DNA of 8,897 bases from Deltaproteobacteria bacterium. Its GTDB lineage: Bacteria; Myxococcota_A; Polyangia; Palsa-1104; JAEUJZ01. Of this stretch, positions 1 through 5,612 are shown piece by piece. The notes beneath the pieces are model-generated. The model made no database searches and was not told the DNA's origin. It worked only from the letters and a program-made list of their open reading frames with translations. A program made the translations under genes and the position numbers. Positions within the stretch are counted from its first letter, which is position 1; each line of letters starts with the position of its first letter. The DNA lies in assembly GCA_017990795.1 (NCBI GenBank), contig JAGNNG010000051.1, positions 1 to 8,897 on the forward strand. Direction: 5' to 3'.

Positions 1-1
1 A

Positions 2-124
2 TGTAGAAGCGTAACGGACGCTGCGACTCAAGCTGGCGAAACCTTGTGGGATTGCGGCTGCCGCTTTGCCGTTGCCAAAATTTCCGGTCTGCGTGCAAGC
101 GTCGCCGGGTACCATAAAAGATGA
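2..124 (+). other. Open reading frame entering from left edge, possible 3' end of an upstream gene
   Basis: Frame 2 is open from the first bases of the window to a TGA at 122-124, giving 40 codons without a start. Its stop overlaps the ATG of the kinase fragment as ATGA, the layout typical of translationally coupled genes. The peptide has no motif I recognise and the stretch is short enough to be open by chance, so this is only a candidate gene end. Extending the sequence to the left would settle it. Confidence 0.2.
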
Positions 125-579
125 TGGAGGGATCTCGCCTCGCCCATTATCTGCTGGGCCGCCAAGTCGGAGAAGGCGGCATGGGCGCGGTATACCAAGC
201 GACTGATGAGCGGACGGGTCAGCAAGTGGCCATCAAGGTCATGCGCCAGGAATACACCCGCAGTCGCGAGGCACTGACGCGGTTCTTTAACGAAGCGCGC
301 GCAGTAAACCTCATCGAGCATCCCGTTCTGGTGCGCATCATGGAGCATGCGCAGCTAACCGGCGGCCTGGCCTACCTGGTCATGGAGTTTCTGGATGGCG
401 AGACGCTAAGTGCGCGGATGCGTCGCTACAACGGCCCCATGCCCGAGGCTGAATCGCGGCGCATCGTGTGGCTTCTGGCGGGCGCTCTGGCTGCAGCGCA
501 CAAGAAGGGAATCATCCATCGTGACCTTAAGCCAGGCAGCGGCCCCATCGACGCAGGCTGCGCATTCCTAATTCCGTAG
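121..579 (+). pseudogene. Truncated Hanks-type Ser/Thr protein kinase (N-terminal part only)
   Basis: The product begins like a bacterial eukaryotic-type Ser/Thr kinase. It has a glycine-rich ATP loop GEGGMG (residues 17-22) followed by AVY, the ATP-anchoring lysine in VAIK (K39), a probable helix-C glutamate in FFNEAR (E58), a hinge region MEFLDGETL, and the catalytic-loop motif HRDLKP (133-138). The family normally continues with x-N, then the DFG metal-binding motif, activation segment and C-lobe. Here HRDLKP is followed by 14 unrelated residues and a TAG. The metal-binding Asn, DFG and whole C-lobe are missing, so catalysis is not expected. The rest of a kinase cannot be seen in any frame up to the next gene. 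A TAA lies two codons before the ATG at 121, so the start is at 121 or 124; no strong ribosome binding site is visible. It may be a decayed gene, a recombination remnant or an assembly join. Intact relatives often have a C-terminal transmembrane or sensor part, which is also absent. Confidence 0.8.
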
Positions 580-768
580 AGTGGGCAACTACGCGACTTG
601 CATAGTCTTGAGGCGCGGAACGGAATCGCTTGGGGCGGAGCCAGCGCCGCCAGCTCTTTTGGGATGATGATCCAAACGACTTTTAGATGAGCTCTGAAGG
701 TCTTTAAGATCAGTGATCACCCGTGGTTGTTAGCGCGTAAGATCGAGCGGACCTCGTGGCTCGTTTAC
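580..768. other. Non-coding stretch between kinase fragment and ankyrin gene
   Basis: No convincing gene is seen here and no kinase C-lobe remnant was found in any + frame. A short dyad GATCA-G-TGATC lies at 708-718. A weak sigma70-like pair, TTTAGA (682-687) and TAAGAT (705-710) with 17 bases between, could drive the downstream gene. Each hexamer matches the consensus at about four of six positions, so this is only suggestive. Confidence 0.3.
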
Positions 769-1716
769 ATGCGCATGAATCAATTGGCTAGGACCGTGGT
801 AGGGGCGTGGGGACTGCTGCTGGTATTCCGCGCTATGGCGGCTGCGCAGGCTGGGTCGGTGGCTGCTCCGGTGGCTCCTCCTAGCAGCGGTGTGTCTTCT
901 GATGCAGCGATGGAGCCGGCTCCTCCTTCCCTGGCTACTTGCGGAATCGATGGGAGGGAGGAGACGCCAGCGTGGGGGCGCGTCTATGTGAGCCGCAACT
1001 ATCCCAAGCAGACCTTCGCGGCGCGGGTCACGGTGGCCGAGCTAAGCAAGAGTACCGATGTGCAGCTGATGCAGCAGGGGTATGTAGCGATTGGCTCGGT
1101 GGAGGTCACGCGGCTTCTGCGCAGTCATCCCTATGGGAAGCCAGACGACAGCATTCCCGGCCCCGTTAGTGCGCAAGCGGTGGCGCTTCAGGAGGCCGCA
1201 CGCATCGGTGGCGAAGTCTTTACCTTGTTCGGTCAGGAACAAGACGCAACGGCTGCGCTGACGGTGCCGATGTCTGATGGGTGGGGCTCGGTGATTGGGA
1301 CGAAGACTGGCACTAGCTTGCGCGGTCAGGTGTGGCGGCGGGCTCCCGCGCAGAGCCAGGCGCAGCTCTTGGTCCATGTCGCAGAGCACGGTCCTACTTC
1401 ACTGCTAAAGCAGTTACTAAAGGCGCGGGTCCCGGTGGACTCAAGGGAGCCGCGCTTTTGCTACACGCCACTGATTGCAGCAGCGGTGCGGGGTCAGCGG
1501 GACGCGGTGGCTGCGCTGCTAGCAGCCGGGGCTGGCCGTGAGCTGGTAGACAGCCGTGGGGCGACTGCCCTTGGGTATGCAGCATTTCCTCATGAGCTGA
1601 GCGCTAGCTCGTGCCAGGTCGCGCGTCTGCTTCGCCAAGCTGGGGCAAAGGAGCCGAAGCAGCCGATTGGACACTTCTCCTTTGACTTTCCCGAACCGCA
1701 GCGCTGTCCCCGTTAG
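769..1716 (+). CDS. Secreted ankyrin-repeat protein
   Basis: The product is a predicted exported protein of 315 residues, counted from the ATG at 769. An in-frame TTG at 727 and an ATG at 775 are alternatives, and no start has a clear Shine-Dalgarno sequence. I prefer 769 because it gives a compact signal peptide (residues 1-28: basic start, core GAWGLLLVF, AQA cleavage motif). An Ala/Pro/Ser-rich linker follows. A middle region has the pattern LMQQGYVAIGSVEV and then an alanine-rich helix EAARIGGEVF. This recalls secreted proteins in which an L..GY..IG strand precedes an A..A...GA helix, but that is from memory and uncertain. The C-terminal third carries ankyrin-type repeats: SLLKQLLKARVPVDS, then TPLIAAAVRGQRDAVAALLAAGA, then TALGYAAF and CQVARLLRQAGA. 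Ankyrin repeats bind proteins, so a role in periplasmic or surface protein contacts is inferred. Four cysteines in the mature part could form disulfides. It stands alone, convergent with the lipoprotein to its right. Confidence 0.75.
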   Translation: MRMNQLARTVVGAWGLLLVFRAMAAAQAGSVAAPVAPPSSGVSSDAAMEPAPPSLATCGIDGREETPAWGRVYVSRNYPKQTFAARVTVAELSKSTDVQLMQQGYVAIGSVEVTRLLRSHPYGKPDDSIPGPVSAQAVALQEAARIGGEVFTLFGQEQDATAALTVPMSDGWGSVIGTKTGTSLRGQVWRRAPAQSQAQLLVHVAEHGPTSLLKQLLKARVPVDSREPRFCYTPLIAAAVRGQRDAVAALLAAGAGRELVDSRGATALGYAAFPHELSASSCQVARLLRQAGAKEPKQPIGHFSFDFPEPQRCPR

Positions 1717-1759
1717 CGTCGGATATTCCTTAATTTATCAGTGGATATGGAGAGATCAT

Positions 1760-1825
1760 TCCTAAAGAATTTAGGAGTCCGTTTGGCAAGATACGGAATG
1801 CCGCAGGATGACTTAGGAATGGATC
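1760..1825. repeat. Inverted repeats in convergent intergenic region
   Basis: TCCTAAA-GAA-TTTAGGA forms a perfect 7-bp dyad at 1760-1776. The left arm, within GATCATTCCTAA at 1754-1765, can also pair with TTAGGAATGGATC at 1813-1825 with one bulged base. Between them, TCCGT and ACGGA can form a further short stem. The region is non-coding in any convincing frame. It may be a folded RNA 3' end or a decayed repeat; nothing fixes its function. Confidence 0.35.
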
Positions 1826-1845
1826 GGGAGCCGATTAGGAGAGAT

Positions 1846-1874
1846 GGAGGAGGGCGTTTGGGAGCCCTGCCTCC
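1846..1874 (+). terminator. Possible terminator hairpin between convergent genes
   Basis: GGAGGAGGGC (1846-1855) can pair with GCCCT-G-CCTCC (1864-1874), a ten-pair stem with one bulged G and an 8-base loop. On the + strand it is followed by CTTTG, only a weak U-tract. It lies about 130 bases after the ankyrin gene stop and 22 bases beyond the lipoprotein stop on the other strand, where a terminator serving one or both genes is expected. Confidence 0.4.
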
Positions 1875-1896
1875 CTTTGTGCGGGCGCTGGATAAG

Positions 1897-3111
1897 TTAC
1901 GGATTCGGCGCGAGAGCGATGCCGCGATAGGTCGTGTTTCCTGCCGCGGTTGCCAGCATCTTGGTCGTGACTGCGCTGGTGGCGCCGCCGTTGTCCGTTA
2001 GCTGCAAGATGCGCGGGTTTACTCCGCCGCCCTCTGCGGTGGTGACTAGCAGCGTGGCCGTGGTGCCGGTGACCCAGCCGGTTACGTAGCGTGCACCTGC
2101 GTTGGCGCCGGTGCTGACGATACCTTCCTGCATCCAGGAGTTGCCGCTGTTGAGCTTCCAGCGCTGAATGCCGCCGCCAGCCCCTAGCGTGTCATCGGCT
2201 ACATACATCTGGTCGACGGTGCCGTTGCCATCGCGGTCAAATGCGACAAAGCCAACTGAGGCCGGGCTGTTAGCTGCGGTGAAGCCAGAAAGGGGCGTCA
2301 CCGTCGTGTTTGCGGCGGTTGGGGTGCCGGTGCCGACAGCGTTCAGGCCCTGGTTGGGGTTAGAAACGCTGGAGGCATACAGCTGCACGCCGTTGCCGCT
2401 GCCAAAGATGCCGATGCCGCGCACGTTGGCGATGTTAATCAGCGTCGGTACGGCGGTGCTGCCCAGCGTGGTATAGCCGATGCCGCTATCGGACGACACC
2501 CACAGCATGTTGCCATCGGTGCTGGCCGCGCCGCGCATGCCCGCTGCGGTAAAGCCGGTGGAGGCCGTCGTGGTGTTGATGTTGCCTGCTGCATCAATGC
2601 GACCGATGACGCGATTCACAGTGGCAGAGGAGCTGCTCGACACATTCGGGCTGCCAACTGCTGCGGCGTAGCCTGCGATGATTAGGTACTTGCCGTCAGT
2701 AGAACGGGTGAGCTGACCTTCCACGCTGGCTAGGCCGGACAAGGTGAGCTGCTTATTGGCACCGATGCCGGCTGTTGTGGGGAGCGCCAGTGCTGCACCA
2801 ACTAGGCTACCGTCGGCGATCTTGCGCCGCTCCAAAAAGGTGGCCGTAGCATCGTTGGTCAGAGCCGTCGTGCCCATGCCGATGCGCACGACGGTAAACT
2901 CAGTGGGGGTGACCGGCGTGATGGCCAAGTCCGCCGGCGTGGTCAGGTCGGGGGTGTCAACTGCCATGTCGGCTACGTCGCCCGACAGATCGGCCTGCGT
3001 CATGCTCAGATCTTCGGGCGGAGTGGTGCCCCCGACCTGATCTTTGTCGCAAGCGGTAAAAAGTAGGGCGGTCAGCGTCAGGGCGCCGAGGCTGGCAAGG
3101 GTCATACGCAT
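1897..3111 (-). CDS. Lipoprotein with Asp-Leu-rich spacer and beta-propeller-like domain
   Basis: This is a 404-residue exported protein. Residues 1-21 form a lipoprotein signal: MRM start, hydrophobic core, and LLFTAC with Cys21 as the probable lipidation site. The lipobox is slightly atypical because Phe is at -3. Residues 33-66 are a spacer of repeated Asp-Leu/Met-Ser/Ala/Thr units. From about residue 70 (TEFTVVRIGMG) the protein consists of beta-strand-rich stretches with the recurring themes SEGxLTRSTDGKYL, NRVIGRIDAAGN, and ASTDGNMLWVSSDSG, typical of a propeller-like fold. DRDGNGTVD (292-300) resembles a calcium-binding loop. From memory, similar secreted proteins of unknown function occur in several phyla, often with other sorting signals. 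The start is supported by GGAGG nine bases upstream. The gene is divergent from the methyltransferase and has a strong hairpin in its leader. The molecular role is unknown; a surface or periplasmic binding protein is the likeliest inference. Confidence 0.8.
   Translation of the reverse strand: MRMTLASLGALTLTALLFTACDKDQVGGTTPPEDLSMTQADLSGDVADMAVDTPDLTTPADLAITPVTPTEFTVVRIGMGTTALTNDATATFLERRKIADGSLVGAALALPTTAGIGANKQLTLSGLASVEGQLTRSTDGKYLIIAGYAAAVGSPNVSSSSSATVNRVIGRIDAAGNINTTTASTGFTAAGMRGAASTDGNMLWVSSDSGIGYTTLGSTAVPTLINIANVRGIGIFGSGNGVQLYASSVSNPNQGLNAVGTGTPTAANTTVTPLSGFTAANSPASVGFVAFDRDGNGTVDQMYVADDTLGAGGGIQRWKLNSGNSWMQEGIVSTGANAGARYVTGWVTGTTATLLVTTAEGGGVNPRILQLTDNGGATSAVTTKMLATAAGNTTYRGIALAPNP
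2914..3015 (-). repeat. Heptad-like Asp-Leu-Ser/Ala repeat spacer within the lipoprotein
   Basis: Residues 33-66 of the lipoprotein read as about five units with a period near seven: EDLSMTQ, ADLSGDV, ADMAVDT, PDLTTP, ADLAITP. Such acidic Pro/Thr-containing spacers follow the lipidated cysteine in many Myxococcota lipoproteins (from memory) and probably hold the folded domain away from the membrane. The units differ in DNA sequence, so the repeat is mainly at the protein level. Confidence 0.6.
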
Positions 3112-3120
3112 GGTGAAAGT

Positions 3121-3125
3121 CCTCC
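3121..3125 (-). promoter_or_regulatory. Ribosome binding site of the lipoprotein gene
   Basis: On the minus strand GGAGG lies nine bases before the ATG at 3111. It is a near-perfect Shine-Dalgarno match at normal spacing and fixes this start over the in-frame ATG two codons later. Confidence 0.75.
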
Positions 3126-3130
3126 GGATC

Positions 3131-3159
3131 TAGGGCGTGAGCTTGGTCACTAGGCCCTA
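3131..3159 (-). promoter_or_regulatory. Stem-loop in the 5' leader of the lipoprotein gene
   Basis: TAGGGC (3131-3136) pairs with GCCCTA (3154-3159), and inside it GTGA (3137-3140) pairs with TCAC (3147-3150). The result is a ten-pair stem with one 3-base bulge and a 6-base loop. On the transcript it ends five bases before the GGAGG, so it could affect ribosome access or mRNA stability, or be a protein binding site in DNA. No U-tract follows, so attenuation by termination is not supported. Confidence 0.5.
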
Positions 3160-3194
3160 CACTTTCCACGCTCTGACTACTTAATAGCGTCACA

Positions 3195-3227
3195 AGTTAG
3201 CAACTATTGCATAGAACCAATCTAACT
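3195..3227. repeat. Nested inverted repeats in the divergent intergenic region
   Basis: AGTTAG (3195-3200) is complementary to CTAACT (3222-3227). Between them CTAT-TGC-ATAG (3204-3214) forms a second dyad. The location upstream of the lipoprotein gene suits an operator, but the arms are short and AT-rich, so chance is possible. Confidence 0.3.
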
Positions 3228-3491
3228 ACCCGTAATGAATCGATATCTAAAGATCTGGATTTTTTCTGATTGCGCATTTAATTGCTCATTGTCTGGTTGT
3301 TGCCGGGTGAAGATATTTTAATTATCAACATAAGTGCGCGGAATTATTGAGATTTTGCCATCGCGCCTGCGGTGGTCTGGAGAGCCGCCTGCAGCGCAGC
3401 GCGCGCTAGTCATGCGAGATCATGGGTGATACGCTAACAACCAGGGGCGTTGCGGGCTGAGCAGAGGAGCCAGCTGCAGGACTCCATCCAC

Positions 3492-5039
3492 ATGGTTGAC
3501 TACGAAGACTTCCTTTACTGCGACTTTCCGCATCCCGAGACGCACCCCGACCGCTTGGCTTGCTTGGGGACGCTGCTCGGTCTGTCGCCCACGTCGCCAG
3601 ATCAGTGCCGAGTGCTGGAGCTGGGCTGTGGTCTTGGCGGCAACCTGATCGGGCTGGCGGTGGCGCTGCCGGGCAGCTCGTTTGTCGGTATCGATCGCTC
3701 GGCCAAGCAGATTGCCGCGGGGCAAGAAGTGATCTCGACGCTGGGCCTGCCCAATATCGCGCTACACGCGCAGGACATCCTGGAGTTTGCGCAGTCCCCG
3801 ACGCTGGGCACGTTTGATTACATCCTGTGCCACGGTATTTACTCGTGGGTGCCGCAGCCTGTGCGCGCGGCTATTTTGCAGATCATCGGGCGCTGCCTGT
3901 CGCCGCAGGGCATTGCTTACGTCAGCTACAACACGCTGCCCGGCTGGCACATGCGCGGCATGGTGCGCGAGCTGCTGCGACGCCACGCTGGCGACGGTAC
4001 TCACACCGAGCGTCTAGCGCGTGCGCGTGCCTTCTTGACGATGCTGGAGAGCGTGCCAAGTGACCGCAGCCCCGCGCATGCGTACCTAAGTAGCGAGGTG
4101 CGGCTGCTCGGTCAGCTAGGCGACGAGTACTTGTTCTACGAGCACTTGGTCGACGAGAACCAGCCGCTGTACTTTCGCGACTTTGCGGAGGCTGCCGCTA
4201 GTGTGGGGCTGCAGTATCTGGGCGATGCGCATCAGCAAAGCACGCTGCAGACTCGGCTTGGTTCGGAGGCGCTAGAGGCCATCGCCACTGCGGACGTCGT
4301 CGAGCAGGAGCAGCACCTGGACTACCTAGAGCTGCGCTTTTTCCGGCGTACGCTGCTGTGTCGAAGTGAGCTGCAAGTGGTGCGCACGCCTGGGGTCGAG
4401 CAGCTGCGCAAGCTACGAGTCTTGTCGCTGCTACAGCCCGAGAGCGAGCTTGTCGACCCACACGCGGAAGCGCCGCACTTGTTTCGGGGCGCAGGCGAGC
4501 GCGGCGTGTCGGTGCATGAGCCGCTGCTCAAAGTAGCGCTGGAGCTTTTGTCGGAGCGGGCTCCGGCGACCGCTCCGTTTGTCGAGCTGTGCGAGGCTTC
4601 GTGGGCGTGGCTGACAGGCGTGCCTGATGCGTCGGCGCCGCCTGAGGCGTTCGAGCAGCTGGCCGGCAGTATCGTGCGACTGCTGGGGCGTGGCTTTGTG
4701 CAGCTGCGGCTTGGCGGTGCGCGCGCGGTACCGGTGCCGGGTTTGTATCCGCTGACGACCTCTTTGGTGCGACTGCAGGCAGCTCGCGGCAACAGCTGTA
4801 CCAACCTGCGCCACGAGAGTGTGCAGGTAAACGACTTGGATCGGGCCCTGCTGCGGCGCCTGGATGGAACCCGCTTGCTAGAGACGCTGTGGCGCGAGGT
4901 CCTAACCGACCTAGCCGACGGCGAATACGGACTTCAGCGCGGCGAACAGAGCCTCCCGGTCACAGACCCCGCAGAGGTGTACGAGATCGTCGAGCAGCAG
5001 CTGCAGCGTCTGGCCCGCGCAGGTTTCTTGCTCGCCTAG
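3492..5039 (+). CDS. SAM-dependent methyltransferase with regulatory and C-terminal winged-helix-like domains
   Basis: The product is a probable cytoplasmic class I methyltransferase of 515 residues. The sequence MVDYEDFLYCDFPHPETHPD at the ATG at 3492 matches the usual N-terminus of the family; GCAGGA about ten bases upstream is a weak ribosome site. An in-frame TTG at 3450 would add 14 residues and is less likely. Motif I is VLELGCGLGGN (ELGCG at 43-47), the strand-2 acidic residue is in VGIDRS (D68), and the family-specific stretches HGIYSWVP (from 114) and YNTLPGWHMRG (from 146) follow. A second domain begins near SSEVRLLGQLGDEYLFYEHL and corresponds to the methyltransferase regulatory domain (MethyTransf_Reg, PF10119). 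The C-terminal part contains TNLRHESVQVNDLDRALLRR, typical of the third domain. Rickettsial protein-lysine methyltransferases that act on outer-membrane proteins share this general architecture. That makes protein lysine methylation plausible, but the substrate cannot be read from the sequence. Confidence 0.88.
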   Translation: MVDYEDFLYCDFPHPETHPDRLACLGTLLGLSPTSPDQCRVLELGCGLGGNLIGLAVALPGSSFVGIDRSAKQIAAGQEVISTLGLPNIALHAQDILEFAQSPTLGTFDYILCHGIYSWVPQPVRAAILQIIGRCLSPQGIAYVSYNTLPGWHMRGMVRELLRRHAGDGTHTERLARARAFLTMLESVPSDRSPAHAYLSSEVRLLGQLGDEYLFYEHLVDENQPLYFRDFAEAAASVGLQYLGDAHQQSTLQTRLGSEALEAIATADVVEQEQHLDYLELRFFRRTLLCRSELQVVRTPGVEQLRKLRVLSLLQPESELVDPHAEAPHLFRGAGERGVSVHEPLLKVALELLSERAPATAPFVELCEASWAWLTGVPDASAPPEAFEQLAGSIVRLLGRGFVQLRLGGARAVPVPGLYPLTTSLVRLQAARGNSCTNLRHESVQVNDLDRALLRRLDGTRLLETLWREVLTDLADGEYGLQRGEQSLPVTDPAEVYEIVEQQLQRLARAGFLLA

Positions 5040-5086
5040 CTGTCGCTGGAACTGCGCTGTCGCCTGGGTGCGCTGCGGCCTGCAGG

Positions 5087-5106
5087 GTGTGCGCTTTTGC
5101 GCATGC
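5087..5106 (+). terminator. Small hairpin downstream of the methyltransferase
   Basis: TGCGC-TTTT-GCGCA is a perfect five-pair stem with a four-base loop, extended to eight pairs in RNA by two G-U pairs and one G-C pair. It lies about 50 bases after the methyltransferase stop. No U-tract follows, so termination is only a possibility. Confidence 0.3.
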
Positions 5107-5182
5107 ATCGCGGGGACGCTTGGGTATATCGTGGCGGGCGCTGCAGCACCTGCTCTGCTCGCTGCGGCTACAACCCGAACTC

Positions 5183-5188
5183 AAGGAG
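5183..5188 (+). promoter_or_regulatory. Ribosome binding site of the small secreted protein gene
   Basis: AAGGAG lies nine bases before the ATG at 5198. This selects the short secreted protein as the real gene over the longer reading frame that starts inside the methyltransferase. Confidence 0.8.
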
Positions 5189-5197
5189 AATGCTGTG

Positions 5198-5479
5198 ATG
5201 AAAAAGTCGATTGTGATGATGGTGGCTGGAATGTCTCTGGTGGCAGCGACGGCTTCGGCGGCAGTGACCGTGCGTTACTACAACAAGGACTCCAAGAAGT
5301 ACTCGTTCCCGGCGGTCTGCAGCGGCAGCCACACTGAGGTTCACTTTGATGGCAGCACCACCAGCTCGACGACGATCCAGGGCTCGGGACCGTGCACGGT
5401 CAAGACTGCTGGCGGCGAAGTGAAGCTAAGCGGCGGCGAGAACATCGAGATCAAGGATGGCCGCATCATCGTGAAGTAA
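5198..5479 (+). CDS. Small secreted protein of unknown function
   Basis: The protein has 93 residues. A textbook signal peptide covers residues 1-21 (MKK, core IVMMVAGMSLVAATA, then ASA cleavage before AVTVRYYN). The mature part of about 72 residues has two cysteines (AVCSGSH and GPCTVK), which could form one disulfide. It has alternating hydrophobic/polar strands and a C-terminal series of turns and strands: TVKTAGGEVKLSGG, then NIEIKDGRIIVK. This suggests a small all-beta domain exported to the periplasm or outside. It contains seven lysines. The start is fixed by the AAGGAG site; the frame is open upstream into the methyltransferase gene, but that part lacks coding character. It lies 158 bases after the methyltransferase on the same strand, so joint or separate transcription is possible. 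I do not recognise a named family. Confidence 0.85.
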   Translation: MKKSIVMMVAGMSLVAATASAAVTVRYYNKDSKKYSFPAVCSGSHTEVHFDGSTTSSTTIQGSGPCTVKTAGGEVKLSGGENIEIKDGRIIVK

Positions 5480-5490
5480 TCGCGATAGCG

Positions 5491-5525
5491 CAGCGCTACA
5501 TCGGTAAACTGCTGATGTAGCGCTG
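5491..5525 (+). terminator. Perfect 12-bp hairpin after the small secreted protein gene
   Basis: CAGCGCTACATC (5491-5502) is exactly complementary to GATGTAGCGCTG (5514-5525), around an 11-base loop. CGAT (5483-5486) and ATCG (5526-5529) can extend the stem across a four-base bulge. It begins 11 bases after the gene's TAA. There is no U-tract on either side, so it could be a non-canonical terminator, a 3' stabilising structure, or a copy of a dispersed palindromic repeat. Confidence 0.6.
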
Positions 5526-5560
5526 ATCGAAGTAAGTGCTTGTGTCGATATCGATTGTGC

Positions 5561-5583
5561 GCGCCTAAATATATATAAGGCGC
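5561..5583 (-). terminator. AT-looped dyad after the minus-strand lipoprotein gene
   Basis: GCGCCT and AGGCGC flank an 11-base loop made only of A and T. It lies about 30 bases beyond the stop of the large minus-strand lipoprotein gene. A ten-base palindrome TCGATATCGA (5545-5554) is next to it. No U-tract follows on the minus strand. It may contribute to termination between the convergent genes. Confidence 0.35.
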
Positions 5584-5612
5584 TGATTGATATGAAGAAA
5601 TTGGCTAATTGG

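Larger units (their letters stand above)
3112..3491. promoter_or_regulatory. AT-rich divergent intergenic region
   Basis: This stretch separates the minus-strand lipoprotein from the plus-strand methyltransferase and must carry promoters for both. A hand count gives about 37% GC for 3161-3360, far below the flanking genes. It contains the lipoprotein ribosome binding site and leader hairpin, nested dyads at 3195-3227, and a direct repeat ATTGC(G/T)CATT at 3269-3278 and 3281-3290. For the + strand, TTGTTG or TTGCCG near 3297-3305 with TTTAAT or TATCAA near 3317-3328 are possible promoter hexamers, but no pair has both good matches and good spacing. No coding sequence is credible here. Confidence 0.5.

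Noticed and set aside
1741..2001. Plus-strand frame spanning the convergent junction
   Set aside because: It runs into the 3' end of the lipoprotein gene, has no recognisable motif, and the start of this region is better explained by dyads.
2168..3040. Plus-strand open frames opposite the lipoprotein gene
   Set aside because: They are antisense shadows of a Thr/Ala/Gly-rich gene, with no motifs or ribosome sites.
3422..3460. Twelve-codon upstream open frame before the methyltransferase
   Set aside because: No ribosome site precedes it and the peptide is not suggestive; this length is expected by chance.
4322..4814. Minus-strand frames of 127 and 160 codons opposite the methyltransferase
   Set aside because: Low-complexity Ser/Arg/Thr-rich shadows of a GC-rich gene, and the forward frame is strongly supported by family motifs.
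5097..5130. Promoter TTGCGC with TATATC before the small secreted protein gene
   Set aside because: The spacing is 22 bases, too long for a sigma70 promoter, and the match is moderate.
4889..5197. Long N-terminal extension of the small secreted protein overlapping the methyltransferase
   Set aside because: It overlaps a well-supported gene in another frame, is Arg/Ala-rich without motifs, and the ribosome site and signal peptide clearly place the start at 5198.
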